Assembly: GCF_031877795.1 (NCBI RefSeq)
Contig: NC_133938.1
Location: 12,432,920 to 12,496,919, forward strand
Direction: 5' to 3'
Origin: Strix aluco
Lineage: Eukaryota; Chordata; Aves; Strigiformes; Strigidae
Length of the DNA stretch: 64,000 bases
Part shown: in pieces, positions 1 through 14,515 of the stretch
How positions within the stretch are numbered: the first letter of the stretch is position 1
How the letters are laid out: the number at the start of each line of letters is the position of its first letter
Made by a program: the position numbers and the translations under genes
The notes under the pieces: model-generated
Databases searched by the model: none
Seen by the model: the letters and a program-made list of their open reading frames with translations, nothing else
Told to the model about the DNA's origin: nothing

Positions 1-2935
1 AAATAAATAAGAGGAGTACTAGCTGTCTATGGTAAGCAAATGAAATCTAGGTCTCCTCAAACACCCTGTGTCCTGCTTAATGTTTCCCAAGTTCAGAGCA
101 TGACACCCTCCTTTCTGAAATGGTCTCAGCTGAAACACTGACCTAGACATCACATCAAACATTTAACTTCACTGCTCAATCTTTCAAGGGAAAGGGCAGT
201 CATGAAGAGAATCACAAAAACATCTGGACTTGGGAAGGCTAGACCACGGGGTGAACCTCAGACAGTTCAGTCTCACTCCAAGTATATTTGATTCTCACGT
301 CCTCTGGGCTAATAATCTTCTATGAAGCAGTATTTTAAGGCTCCATAGCAAGATGATGTTCTGAACACTCAGTTCAGAAAGTTTATCCAGAATAACCTAG
401 AGAGTATCATTAATCTGAGATATATATAAAGACAGATTTCCAGCCTGCCTGAAAACTGAGATTTGCATGTAGAACAAAGAGTTAAGGGGAAAACCAAGAT
501 AAGGACAAACAGTCAATTCAAATAAAATACAGAAGCTGCAATAAGACATTGCCCTTCACATGACATAACAAGTACAAAAGAGCAGTTCTAAGGAGCTATT
601 TAATATGCACATATAAGTCGATGAGTACTAGTTTCAAGCAGCATAAAATCTTAACAGGGAGAGACTATTATTCACAGCTGTATAATTCTGTCTAGTAAAG
701 AAAAAGGTATATGTATTTTTATGTTTCAAAGTATGTAACTTTAGTCCCTTCTTACCCCAACCTGAAACATCACCTACTAGGAATGGCTGGGCCTGGAGCT
801 GCCATTGTTTCTGTGGGTTCTTTCTGGGCTCTGTCTTTTCCTGGGTCTGCAGCAAGGTGAGATGGGATGGACAGCGGAAGCACAATAGCCACAGTTTTTC
901 TCTCTCTCCTTCCTGTTCAACAAGGAAAGCTATCCCTCAGTTGGATGGACATCACACATCTTGACATCTTATTACACATATCAGTTCAGAGCAAGTTAAA
1001 AGTTTGCAGCACAGTGAATGCAAAGTACTAAATATGAAAGCAATAAACATACAACTCTCCTGAACATTTCTGAGCCTCCCTTCTCAAATATGTGAGTTTT
1101 CTTCATATTTCTTCAATGAAGAAATTCAATCTTGTCGCAGTGGAAGGGTTTACAAAAGATCAGATTTTACTGTCTTACTCCTAACCAATCCAAGCTTAAG
1201 TTGCAACATACAAGCAGAACCAAGACCAGTACTTTTAAAACAGACCCAGACAGTCCGTTGGCTTACATTAACTTGTCTCCCACCCTCCATATTAACAGAA
1301 CTCCAAAAGACACAGAGCAGTTGAACTATTGTTCATAACTAAGTTTACCACCCTATAGGTAGTATCATAACACAATATTTATGACTAACTCCACAGATAC
1401 CCTGCACTGGAAGCTATGCACAGGGTTAACTGTTTTCACATCAGTTAGAAGCCAAAATAGTATTAGGGGAAAAAAAAATCCGTAGCAGGTAATATTTAAA
1501 AGTTTTACTCCCAGACAAATTCGTGTCTTAGCTGTACCAACATCAATCCAGCATAACTCCAGTGTGGGTATGCTGATTCAGACATACTCAGCTGTAATCC
1601 AAATATTTGCCTGAATTTTACTCATAGATTTTGTATCTCAAGCCTATGCAACTTCCCCCCTACTTTTGCAGACTAGAGAAACTACCACCCAATACATAAG
1701 GAGGCAGGCAACAACACACTTCAGTTATGACTGGTATTAATTAGAAGGCAGATAACAGAGGGTCTCTTTCCTCCATAAACATATCCACTCTGCACTCAGC
1801 ACCCTAGAGGTACTCCCACATCAGATCATGCACCCACAATAGATCCATTTCAGATATAAGTTTTAGAGAAGATGCAAGAAGAGCAGAAACTATTTGGGGT
1901 GTTGTGAACAAAGCAAGTCACTACCACTAGCTCAGGGGTTAGTAAATTGGAAATTTGTGTTCAAGCTTTGCTGTTAGTACCAGGCAGGAGGCTCTCTTTC
2001 AAACTGCGCAGGCAGAAGACAGGTGCTATGTTGGAAGGCAGCATGTTCCCCCTACCAACCTAAGAGGAAAGGCTAGTAAGCAAGGTAAAATATAAAACCT
2101 TTACTTGGATTAATTTTTCTTTTCTGCAAGACAACAAATACCCCCATCTTTTAAGTGTTAAGGGGTTTTTAAGTTATAACAGTAATTCTTAACGTTTCAC
2201 TTGCACTTCATATATCATATACATCCACTGTAAACTGAATTTCATCAAGTATTGTGCTCACTATGGTGTGCCTTGGCTACAGCTCATATATTACACATAG
2301 CCAAAATGATAGTTACTGGTTTCATGAAGAGTCCCCAACACAAAAGAATTTTTTATTTCTGGTTCAGTTTAACTGAAGGTCATGCTCAGGTTCCAAAGGA
2401 AATTAGATTGGGCAGGATTTGCCCTGGGGCTCGATAATACTGGTCAATCTCCACCCAAAAAAATAAAAGTTTCCAGCCCTATTTGTTTAGCTACGACTTT
2501 TTTGCCTTCTCCTTCCTGGAAGCATTCCTGATGTCTTTCCCCAAATAACTCAACTGTTTGTTTAGCTGAGAAACTCTCCTAGTAGCATGGAACAGTTTTT
2601 CTTCAGCTGGTGGGTGACATCATCTTAATGCCTTTCACATGAGAAAAGAAGCACAAGCCGCATCACTAACACATGTAACATGTCCAGGTCATCTTGGTAA
2701 TGATACCAGGCCTTGCTTGGTAATGGAAGGGGTCCCCCATGTTAATCCTCGTGTCGCACTAAGACCTTTAATACTTCCACTACACTTAGGAAAGGACCTA
2801 TTTACCCACTTTGGCTAGATGGTTGATTCCCACAAAAGTCTGACTCAGTGACCTGCCTCCCAACATGGCTACCATGTCCAATTAAGTAGAAGCCTTGTCA
2901 TGAGGTGGGAGATAGAGAAGAAGGCAATGTTGTAC
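1..2935 (-). other. ST3GAL3: ST3GAL3 intron 3 (partial), after the 48-nt coding exon
   Basis: This is the intron that follows the 48-nt coding exon; it opens at the GT donor whose complement is AC at 2934-2935 and continues past the left edge. I looked on the minus strand for the next expected ST3GAL3 coding segment, which starts around EYDRLGF in mammals, and did not see it. I recognised no interspersed repeat or RNA gene. The sequence is AT-rich, and the open frames at 634-885 and 1132-1338 look like chance frames with no family resemblance. Confidence 0.75.
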
Positions 2936-2983
2936 CTGAGCCTATTGTATGTCCAACGGAGTCAAAGGAAAGAACCACTGAAT
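2936..2983 (-). CDS. ST3GAL3: ST3GAL3 coding exon 3 (second coding exon), 48 nt, stem region
   Basis: Read on the minus strand, an acceptor ending GTTACAG at 2984 precedes a 48-nt exon, which is followed by the donor GTAC starting at 2935. With the last base of the previous coding exon it encodes NSVVLSFDSVGHTIGS and ends one base into the next codon, so the exon is phase 1-1. Human ST3GAL3, from memory, has NSVVLSFDSAGQTLGS at the same place right after the WEDS-type end of the first coding exon. The three differences are conservative and the reading frame is intact. The segment lies in the luminal stem between the membrane anchor and the catalytic domain of this type II Golgi sialyltransferase. 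A symmetric 48-nt exon can be skipped without a frameshift, which fits the alternative splicing known in mammals at this position. It is far too short to appear as a free open frame. Confidence 0.93.
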
Positions 2984-5900
2984 CTGTAACACAAGAGTAC
3001 AAGTTCATTTTCCCCTTTTTCTTAGTACCATTTCTCACTGTAACATTTTCTTGTTATTTTGCTTAAATAACTCCTCATGCTCCCTTCCACCAGGAAGCAG
3101 AACAACTTCTACACCAGCCAGACAAAACAACAGGCATCTAGCAAAGGCAGAACACTGGAGTATGCAACAAATCATGATGTCATTACCCAATGAAGTACCT
3201 ACAGTTTCTTGAAAATAATTTCATTATGCCTAATAATCTTGGTCAACCTTACCAAAACTGAATCACAATATGCTTTTGACTGCTAGACTGAAGAGCTTTT
3301 TCTCATCAAATTCATTATCAATATTTTGTCCCTTCTTCAGGGACTCACCTATTATGATCAGTTCTTCCCTGACACTGTTTGCTAAGCCAAGTATTTTGTG
3401 CTCCTTGCAGTTCTCGCCATGTTTTCCACATCTTTACTCACACTAGTGGCTCCCCAGCTGAATGCATTTCAAATTACCAATATCCTTCACCTTTATTCTA
3501 TATGCAGCATGCATTCCAAGTATCAAGAAAATATAACCTCTCTACCTGATACCGTTTTATTTTGCCATCTGGGGATCACAATAGTGCTTTTATCCATGAT
3601 CGCAATGACAACTCTTGCCCACCAGTTAATGCCCAATACTTTTAGTCACCATTTCATACGATGCGACACACTTCGTTTCAATTGTGGTTTACAGTTCCTA
3701 GTTTTTATACATACAATTTGATATTTGGCCACATAGAAACCCTTATTGCCTGCTTGCACTAAGCTCACCCCATGATCCAGATCCCTTTATTAGTCATTCA
3801 TTTTCCTCATATATCACTCTCCCAGCCTAGAATCTGTTTGCAAAATTTATCACTAACAATGCAATATTCTGTTCCAAATGGAGCTGCAATAGGGCACCAT
3901 GGTCAGTGGTGGGGTTTTTTCCCAGCTGCATTCTTACTTGAGACAAACCAACACTTATTTTGGTAGGATGCCTTCTGGTTTGCCATCCATTTTGATGCCA
4001 AAATGAAGAAGAAAGTATGCTGAATTTTACTCCAGTGGAGCAGAATTGGGCCCAGAACTTAAAGACAACTTGTCAATGGGTAAAACACAGCAAAGACTAA
4101 ACCACCATGACAGGATTAATAATTTTATGGAATGAGAGGCTTTAAACTGATACAGCAATAGTAGAACTGCCTTTCATCTTCAGCTAAATGAATAGATTGA
4201 ATCCCTTTAAGTTTCTATTTGTAACTTAGGCCTCAGATGTGATCAACTGATCACACATCCCTTGCAGCACCACAGCAGCTGCCCCAGTGCAAGCCCTTAG
4301 CCCAATCACAATCAGATTTAGTATGCTGAAAAGAAGCTAAGCTCCCGCTGCATCACCTTGCATTTGGGCAGGCTACAATCACAGTCACTGACAATTACCA
4401 CGTTTCAGCTGACAATAACTTAACATAGGACCAAGCCCTTGGCTCTTCTATACTGTGCTTATTTTGCAAATCTTACAAATTCAATAAGAAATTTTCAAAA
4501 TAAACATAGTAAAACCGTTCATTTAACTGGATTTAAAACAATTTTAAAAAAGGTCTGTGCTGTCCCAGATCCAACACTATGGTAGTAACATTAAACAAAA
4601 TTAAAAAAAAAATTTTACTAGTCTCAAAACTTATTCCAATAAAAATAAAAATCCATCTGGACTTAACAACTGTATTTCCTCTTTTGGGAATAAAATTCAG
4701 ACATTTATATATTATTCAAAATAGCAAGGGGTTTAATTCATTTTAACTGCGTTAAATTCATCTGCCATCAATTAATTCTGAAGTATCTCTGTGGGGTTCT
4801 ACTTCTAAAAAACTGTTGAGATTTTTATCAACATAAAGTATTGCTTTGTAGTTAATGCCAAATTTAAATGTTGTTCATTTTCCTGCAATATATTTTGCAT
4901 TCAAACACTGCACATGAAATATTAGGACTTATCTAAGAATGGCTGAAAAGCATTGCAAGCATCAAATTAATCCCATTATTGCAGTCCACTAAAACAGTAT
5001 AATGTTTCACTCGCTTAACCAAGAACATTGTCTTCCTCACATAAACAAAAAAAATTACAAGCAGAGTAAACGTGAACTCTCTTTTCCAATCCAGTCCTCC
5101 ATGTGACTATTAGTTTCACAGTTTCAATATCAAATTCACTGTGAATAACCTGTATTACTGTCAATTCCCCCTTCACCCCCACAAGTAATTTCATGAACCA
5201 TGGATCTTTATTAAAACATCATGTTTATTTCTGGCATTAACACTTCAACAGGGAAGAAGCTATAAACTTGAAAAAGGCTCAAGATAATCACGGGTCACCT
5301 TTCTTCCATCCAGACAGCTATTCACATTCAGTCAAATTCAGAGCTACAGGTTATTTTTGTCAGAAGTTGATGGAGATAAGTATTTCTTTGAGACAAGCCA
5401 GATTTATTTGCAAATACACCGAGTCCTGCTTCCAAACATAAGAAAAAAAGTTTCTTTGCTTCTAGCTTCAAATCTCTTCCAGTCATCACTCAGTTCAAAA
5501 TCTTCCTGGCTTTCTAGACGACTTTTTTTTTTTTTGCAGAGACAAAGTGGCTGCTCAGTCTGTGCCCGGTGCCTTCCCCCATGCCCGAGTCTGCTCTACC
5601 TTTCAGAGGCAATCATCAAAGGCTCTATCTTTCAAAACTTAGTAAGACACGATGTAAAACATACCCACTCATATGCGCCCTTGCTTTGGGTGCCAAGAAG
5701 CATTTATGTCTGAAGGAGCAGTCCCTAACCTTTTAGCTACCTACTTCCATAAAGCAGCTAAAATGTTTTTTCTCCCGCCTTCTTAACTGAAGGGCAGTCT
5801 TTATGCCCAAATCATGAAATCTGACACCCGATAACTTGCCAATATGCACAGCTTAAGGCTGCACACACCACAATGCCAGCCTTTTACATCTGTTTTCATG

Positions 5901-6475
5901 TTAGCTACAATAATTTTTTCAGTGGCTACAGCAGTTTAAAAAAAGGAAAGAAAAAACCCCAAATGCAATTCTGGATCTGATCCAATCCATCAGAAGAAAC
6001 AAGGCATTCAGTGCCAGGAATAATAACGGCTGAGACCTCACCAGCCAGATTGCAAAGTTGCTTTGGGTCACTTTGTGTCAATGCTGCATTGGGACCTATG
6101 CTCTGGGTCACTTTCCCCTTTCACCTGCCACCTAGCCAGAGAATCAAAAATTTGACCAACACATGAATCTGCTCCATCATCCCCCAAAAAACAGTGCTGT
6201 GCAGGGCCACCTGAATGTGCTTCATCACAGCCCTTTTGGAGCGTAGAGGAATGCCGTACAAGACCCCTCTGCCAGGAGAGCTTACTGCTATGGAACAAAC
6301 ACAAGGATCCCATTTGGTTCAGGAACCAGGAGCTCCAAGACAGACTGTGCTGAGAGACTAAATGCTGCTCCGGGAACAAATTTAAACTCTGTTCCAACAA
6401 CGCTCCATACTAGACGTAGAGCTGAACTTGCCTTTGAAGGAACACAACGGGATTTGCACAGTTGTATCCTGAAGT

Positions 6476-6494
6476 AAAAAAAAAAAAAAAAAAA
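6476..6494. repeat. Poly(A) run, 19 nt
   Basis: An uninterrupted run of 19 A on the plus strand inside ST3GAL3 intron 2. No retroposed sequence is recognisable next to it. Confidence 0.9.
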
Positions 6495-9400
6495 CGAACA
6501 ACTGCAAATCTGAGGTGGCTACATTTGTTGCTGCACTTACACCACAGTCCAGATAAGCCACCCCGGTACGAGGACTAATTATATTTCAAGGCAAAGGATT
6601 CACTGCCAGTGTCATTGATCCCTTATCTCTTCACACGTATACACCCCTTTGCACTCCAGTGTCCCCCATCTTAGGTCTCCTGCAAATCCTTCCTCCTGTT
6701 TGTTAACCGTGAGCTTTCTCAGAGCCTGGATGAATCTACACCACAGTCCCCCGTCTCCAACACAGGCAAATTAAATTACTCATCTTGCTGCATATATTGT
6801 GCATCTTAGGTCGAGGCATTTCTGGACACCAGTAACTTTTTAACGGCTATTTCTTACAGACTGCCAAATCTTTTCCACTCTTTAGTCTCTGAACAGAAAA
6901 ATAAATGAAGATTTGGGTCTTCATGAAGGAGTGATGATCCTGACCAAACAACTGCATATTTCTAGGAGACAGAAACAAGGCTATGTTGGAAAATATCTTA
7001 AGTTTCAAACTCCAAGAAAGAGAGATGGACAGCACAGGATAAACATTTAGTATCATGCATGGGTACTGCACTTCAGAGATGTGTGGAAACAGCTCTTAAA
7101 GCCCAGTTGTGTCAAGTGCCTGAAACGTAAGAGCAAATATATTGACCAACTTCCAATGCAAATACTGTCCCTGCTTTGATTTCATCATTGATGAAAATGC
7201 AATATACAAACTGAACACAGAATGAGAACAGCAAATATAAGCCACATTTAATCAAGAACTCTATATAATCTGTATGTTAACTTAAGTGCTGTTTCAGAAT
7301 TTCAGTTAAGACTTTTACAGTAAGTCCCTCTGAGAAGCCACTAACTTATTTTGCTTTTTACAGATTTTCCCTGCAAGGATTTGTAGATATTTGTCTCATC
7401 GTATTGGAAACCAAAAGAAGCTGAACCAATAACTTCTCTTACCCTTTTTAAAAAAACCAAAAAAAACCCCAAAAACCCCACCAAAACCAGACTTTAGCAA
7501 TAAACCAACTTCCCCAGGAAAAAAAAAAACCAAACAGTAAAAAAAATGATTGCGTGCTGCTTTGGAAGTGGTCCTGAGAAACCACAAACCATCAGTCCCA
7601 CAGGAGTTATAAGAGTTTAATAATAAAGGCTTAACAGCCTTGATACCGCATACCATTACAGTAATACGCTCCACAGACCAAGCCAAACAGGGAATACCAT
7701 AATACATCGCAACATAAGGCTGTAATCTGGCACATCCTCATACAGAGACTCAAGCTCTGAGGTCTGCATTGCTTTCTTGTACGCATGATCACTGTTAAGA
7801 TTCTCATTCCGTACCCCTGCTCTCCAGATACTCTGATGGACTCCTAGAGAACTGCAACCTACATTTAATAACATTTAATGTAATTTCTACCTCCAGAGCT
7901 TGATCAGAGACCAGATATCCTGCAGAGCTTCATCACCTGGACTAGGGACGGCAGTTGCAGTAACAATAATAAAGAATAAAATTTTGAATCAGAGTCAGAA
8001 TGAAAAGAAGGATTTTAGATGCTGGTTTTTTACCACAGAATTAGAAAACCATCCATAAAGAAAAGGGTCTGTCATTCATTTGTCTTCCTTTTTCAGTGGA
8101 GTGCTGAAGAGGATAGGATCAAACACCCCAATAGCCATCAAAATTTATTTTCTCTTTGAGATCAATATTCTATAACATGACATGTACCAGAAAAGAAACA
8201 CAATGCACAAAACTCTTCATAACTTAGTGACGAAAAGGTCAGTAGTAACAAAAATTGTCCTTTTATTTCATCTAGTCAGAAAATGAAGTTCACAAAAGCA
8301 GAATGCTCTCAGAAAACACGCTACTGTCGGGATTCATTTGGCAAGATCCGTCTCAGAACATTCCCTGCCCCAAAGAAAAAATATTTGGGAAAAAACCTCA
8401 CTCTTATCATGACTATGCAACGTTCTAGACAATTCTTATATCCAAGGAATTGAAGGGAACTAAATTATTTCAGTTCTATTTCACAGAGATCTTGCTTAGA
8501 TACCTAAAGCATGAACATCCTTCCTCAGATTTAGTAAACACAAGGACAACTGCCTGCACTTATAAATTACTTGACAGGGTATCCTTTACTTCTGAATGCT
8601 TTATTTTACTTGCTGAAGACAGATTTAGGGAAGGCCCAAGTAATTTATTCAGTCTAATGATAAATGCCATCCTACTAATTTATTAAGTATCCTACTTTTG
8701 CATTAACGTTGTGTCCCCCGCTCTGCTTGGTTTATTCTGCTTTAATAAGCTCTTTCTTCTTCAGTACAACTGATTTTCCTACTTCTCCACCTTTTTCTGA
8801 GCACCGTGAAATGGCTCTATGTTAAGGGCACTGGTCACTACGAAGGACATCTTCTGTATCACAGCCTCAAGGATGCTCTGAGTTACTCGTATTCTTTATT
8901 CAAAACTCAAGGCACTAATGACATCCCCTATGCACCACTTCACCCTGAGTCAGTGAAGGTCAAAGAAAACATATAAGACCACTCTTACTAGTACTCTCAG
9001 CTCCTACACACATACTCTGTGAAAAACAGTCAGTAGTGTTCCCACGCTTAGACACCACAAGAAGTTACAATCTCAAATGTATTGTTTGAGCAGCGTTATT
9101 TTAACATTTCAATATCTCAGATGATGGGATATATAAAGACAACACAGAGCACAGGCACACTTCCTAATCACTGATGTGCAAGATAACAGCAGTAGATACA
9201 GGGATTGCAAGTTTTGGCAAGCAAACCATACGAAAAGTTTCAGCCCAGTGCTGTTTGCAACTGATAGGAGACCCAGGTTCAAAGTTCAAACTAATTTCCT
9301 TTATGGGAAGGGAAAAGTCACCCAGCAACAGGACACATCTTCAGCAACAGGAAACATCTGATTGTAAAGAACACTTCCAATAAACTCTGGATTTTCTACT

Positions 9401-11320
9401 TTAATAATTTGTCTTAAAACAAGGCTGCAATACAGTGTTTCTGTTGCACTAAATTTGAATCCCCATCTTGTGTGCCACCTGGCTGCATTTGTGTCGGTAC
9501 AAAGATGTGGGAACTGGCTGGTGCCTGTTTCATATAATGTACCTGAGGGGAACATTCACCCTCATTTGAGAATGCGTATCATTGTGAAATACCATAAGAA
9601 TGGAAAAGTTTCATTCTGATCTAAATATTTAATTCACTTATGTACTGTACAAAGTTGAAAAGTTTCTGCATTGTTGCTCTAGCCAGCATCTCCTTAAACA
9701 CTACCCTCATTTATCCAGTACTAACTTTTTAAGCATACAGTACTAAAGCAGGCCGTGCAGGTTCTCTCTCCATTTCTGTGGCTGACCCAACCTCCTCTTC
9801 ATTAACAGATGACTTCACGGCCAAGCTTACAGTTGAACCCAAATTCCTTGGCCATCCACTCCACCCAGACATTAGATCCCTTTTTAGTTTCAGCTTGGAG
9901 CCAGCCAGTTTGCACTCCGAGAAACTGGCCACAAAGCGATGAGGCTCACGCACAAGCTCTGCCCTAGGTAGCACAGACACACCTGGTTCAAAGCACATCT
10001 CTGCCAACTCATGGTCAAACTAAAGCACAGTCAATACAGATAATCTTGCTATAACCTGCGCAACCCTGAAGACATCCTTTGATGAAATTAAGTGTTTCTC
10101 ATCTCTAAAAATAAACAATCTGCTTTTTTCCAAAGATGCTCGGAGCTGAGAATGGATATAGCGAAGTATTATCGCTTGTCTCAATAATTTTATGTGGCAT
10201 CAAGATCTACTGTTTACTTTGTAAACTGCAAAGTAATTCTCCATCAGCTCTCAATTTCCTGTCATTTAATTGACACTACAACTCTTAGTGATACAGAACT
10301 TGAAAGATGTAGTAATATTTCTTTAATGAATTTTTATGAATTTCATGGAACCTAACCAACTTTTACACCCACTGTTGTGTGCATCGCTCCTCTTCCATCA
10401 GGACATTCGTAATGAAGTGGCAAATTAACTAAGCAAGAAACAACACTCGTGTTCCGAACAGATGTATTTTTAAAATGTTCTGAGCATGCCAATTTTCTTT
10501 ATTCTGCAATGAATGAACTGAATGAAAAGATGTGTCCTGCTCCAGCTGGCAAATGCTTCAAGAAGGATATTACATTGCTATTGTCTTCAGCAGTGCCCAA
10601 ATAACTGTTTGGTAGCAGGAAGGGCTGGTATGTTTTGCTCATGAGATCAGCATTTATTTGGATCTACTACCTAACTTCACAGTGCTGTGACCAATGAAAC
10701 TCTTGGGCACAAGGACAACATTGTGCTTCACTCCAAGCATCCATTATGTTTAGCTCCTCGGTGGTCATCACAGCTCCTTGTTCCAGGGGAGGGCCAACAG
10801 CACCGTCCTCTTAGGTTGCTCTTTCCAGAAGAGATGTACAAACAGTCCCCCCAAATGCAAAGGAGAAGGTGAGATCAAGGTGCTGCAGAAGTTCAATGAA
10901 AACTTGGCTTTGAGGAACACAAATGTAGAGAAGGTACAGATCTACCATAAAGTCACAAACAGGCCAAACTGTACTAATAAAGCTGGTATCTGAGAGGTTT
11001 TTCTCTTGACAGAGAGAAATCTTTTAATTAATCCCAAGCACATTCTCAGTATTTTAAGGAGCGCATGTCCTCCTAAGCCAAGTCACATATTTTGGTTTCA
11101 ATTATTATTGTAGCACTAAGTCAGACATATACCCAAATTCCATAGTGGAACATGCAATAAATTACAAAACAGTAAAACGTCTCTCCTCTAAGCTTACAAT
11201 CCATGTGGCAAGACAAAAAATGGATATTGGCAGACAAATGTGAAAACATGGGCCAGTAAGATAGTACCAGTTCAGTTCAAGTACATTTTCTTGAGCATCA
11301 GTGGTAGTACTTGTCTTTAA

Positions 11321-11358
11321 TCAAAGCAATATGAAGAAATCAAAGCAATATCAAGAAA
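11321..11358. repeat. Tandem duplication, 19-nt unit, two copies
   Basis: Two adjacent 19-nt copies (TCAAAGCAATATGAAGAAA, then the same with G changed to C near the end) lie head to tail in the intron. This looks like a simple slippage duplication. Confidence 0.85.
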
Positions 11359-11810
11359 TATGGTATTTGTGTACCCAAATGTAAAGCACTTGCTTTAGGT
11401 TCAGAATATATTATCTTGTTCTGAATCTCTATCTCTAGCTAATACTTCAAATTATGAATTCTTTAACACATTTATTTTAAAAGCATCACTACTAGTGTTT
11501 CCTAGATAATCTCAGTAACAAAACAACACTACAGCTGTCTTTATAATTAACAGCAAACCTGTACATTCGATATATCAGAGGCACAGTGGAAATTGTATTT
11601 AGACTTACCTGTGTATGACTGTTGGATCTAACTATTAGGAATATTTAAAGGATAGACCAATTTAACCACTTACATGACTTAAGACAGAAAAGTACTGAAT
11701 CAATGGTAAATCTCATTATTCTGTGTGGAATGTGCCTAATTATCATTAGTGTAGACATTATTTTGTTCAAACAAGAATACTGGACAGGAGGGTTACAGAT
11801 CACAACTAAA

Positions 11811-11826
11811 TTTTTTTTTTTTTTTT
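11811..11826. repeat. Poly(T) run, 16 nt
   Basis: A homopolymer run in ST3GAL3 intron 2, followed by AATTAAAG. No associated retroposed element is recognised. Confidence 0.85.
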
Positions 11827-12658
11827 AATTAAAGCACCTAACACCACTTATTTGGACATAAAACCTTGGAAATACTTCAATATGTCATTTGCAAACTAAG
11901 GCCAGACTCAACATAATATTTTTGTGATGCAAGACAGATGTAAATAAAAATTAATTGGTCAAAGCTCCCTGGTTGATTTCAATCACTTCAAAAGGTGCAA
12001 ATTGTTTTTAAAGTATTTTTAAAGTAATTTTAACCTAATAATACTTATTTATTGCAATCATTAGAAAAATGTAAATAGCATACTCCCTTCAGTTTTCTTG
12101 GTTAGTGCTCACATGTGCTTTTCACATAAGTTTTGGAATACCAAGCAATTTCCATTATCAAAAACTCCTCAAAAAACTTCAAACATTATTACTCTCTACT
12201 ACATACTAGCAACTTGAAACTACAAAGAAAGCAAAATACCCTTAAATTTGTCCTTAAACAAAGTTCAGTTTCGAACTAGAGACAAATACACTAAAATTTC
12301 TTGACTGGCACAAGGAAAAGGAATTCTGTATTTTCATAATGTAAACAAAATATATATTGTTACCTTAGATATTATAAAATGGAAAGCATTCATATTTAGA
12401 GAGAAATTGCTTTACTCTTGTAGTATTTTTATTAAATATGGACATGAGCTTTTAACCTTGACAAAGCACAGACTAAGAACTGTATTAGTGACAGTGTCTT
12501 AAACTTACATATACTCACACAATTGTCAGAGACCTCTGGAAGGCTGCTGCACATCTTTGTTTTACATAAATAAAGATACCTACATGCAATTAATGGCAAT
12601 TAAGATAACAATTTTAATAGCCTGGTCTTGGTTTTATGCCTACTGAAGCCATTCAACC

Positions 12659-12675
12659 TTTTTTTTTTTTTTTTT
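12659..12675. repeat. Poly(T) run, 17 nt
   Basis: A homopolymer run in ST3GAL3 intron 2. It falls inside a chance open frame at 12628-13023, where it explains the run of phenylalanines. Confidence 0.85.
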
Positions 12676-14499
12676 CTCCCTGGTATGGAAAAAACTTCTG
12701 TGTGTTGGCTTTTCCAAGATAGCTCTCAGAAACCTCTCCTTCCTCAAAAGCAGAAATATATTTCCAAGAGAAAACTCACATTATTGAGTTTGTTTGAAAA
12801 TTATCTACAACTTATGATATTAAACCAGTGGTCAGAAGCCTCCCTTAAAGCACACAACATCTGGCCCAGCTGCCAGAATAACTGCCAACAAGTTCCTATG
12901 TACAGCTTTACAGTGACTTATATCTCCTGTGTCTGCCCAGAATACAAAAAAATGACAGGAAGGAGTAAGGCACAAGGAAAGGATATGAGCATAAACCATC
13001 TCCTGAATACAAGTGCTTTATAGGCATCTTCTCTAGAAAATGGTGATGTTCTACATTCATTTGCATTACAAGGACCCAGGCCATTTATTAACGTGAAAGG
13101 TGATACTGAACAGAAAGTCTGTTGGATCCATTTTTCACTCACGTTTTCTGCAGTTTGGGGCCAGGGGGAAGTTTGGAGGTTTGGTTTTTAGCAGCATCAC
13201 CACAACTGATTCCAAAATCTGAAGAGGTTTCTGGCTCATCAAATCCTAAAAGTCATTAAGTTTCCAAAACGTGCAGTAAAATTTGGACTTGAGAGGTCCT
13301 ACATAGTATGTGATTTTATAGGTAGTATATACCAAGAGATACCGAGCATATGTTCTTTCAAAGCCAAGTGTCTTGAAGAACAGTTTGTGTGCCCTCAGCT
13401 TGTCTTCACCTTCCAGCCACACTAATTGGTCTACAAAGGGCATTACGTCTACATTAAAGCCTTGCATCATCCTAAACCAAACAAACACTAACACTTGCAA
13501 ATCTGAAATAAAGATGTTCCAGAAGTCATCTGTGCATCCTAGAAGGATGCCAAAAACAAATGCTATTCTGTTCCCAGAGTATCTGCTTGACTATGAAAGC
13601 TCCCATACTTGGAGGGAAAAGCAAACAAAAAAAAGCCACCAAAACAAAGAACCAAAACCACAGTAACTTTGAACAGTGCGTATATAGATTCTCAATTCCT
13701 ATTATTTCCTTTTACAGAAGTATAATATTTGAAGAAAAAAAAAAGGTTCATCAAAACATAAGAAAAATAACCCAGAGATGGACTAAATAGTGTCAGTAGT
13801 GCCTCATTTCCACATGCAGAAATCACAGGACAATGGAAAGACTTATTCAAACAGCAGCACCAGAAGCGGAAGTTGATCATCACATCACCCAGCCCCTGGA
13901 CAAATACAGCTGGAGACGATCTAAAGAAAAAGTGTTCCTCCTATCACACTACATACAGAAATGCAATCAATCCTTTTAAATTAGCACTTGGCAGAGAAAC
14001 AAGCCAATGAGAAAACAAACTTCAAGGCACCCAGAAGGTTAAATACTAAGAAACATGAGTTCCAATCTAGGATCAATGGACTTAAACTGCTGAGCACCTA
14101 ACTAAACTGTTTCACAAAGCAAGGAAGCCTTCTTTTAAAAAAAATAATTCATAGTGTAGTTTCCATGTCAGCAGTCGCTAAAAGACAACCAAGCTGCCAC
14201 TCCCACAAGGAGGGTAAAGGACTAAAAAAAGAGGCCAGTCTCACCTCCAGCTACAAGAACATTTACTGTCCAAGGATGAATTGTATTGAAAAGATCCTTG
14301 TCTGTCAGACATGAAACTGAAAGTGATACAAAGCTCATGTGCAAAACTGATATAGGCAGTAAATTACCAGAGAACTGCATGTAGATGAGCGGTGTGACCA
14401 GGCTCATCTCTATACTGTGTCCAAAAATCTTGGGTGACCCTATTTGGGAAAGCCACAAACTCTCCTGCATGTTTGCAGCAAGCAGATATAACAGACAAC

Positions 14500-14515
14500 A
14501 TTATTATTATTATAT
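14500..14515. repeat. (ATT)n microsatellite
   Basis: About five consecutive ATT units in the intron; a short simple repeat with no other visible feature. Confidence 0.8.

Noticed and set aside
3398-3721. 107-codon plus-strand frame with hydrophobic stretches
   Set aside because: It lies inside the ST3GAL3 intron on the other strand, in AT-rich DNA, without family resemblance or splice context. The hydrophobicity reflects T-rich codons.
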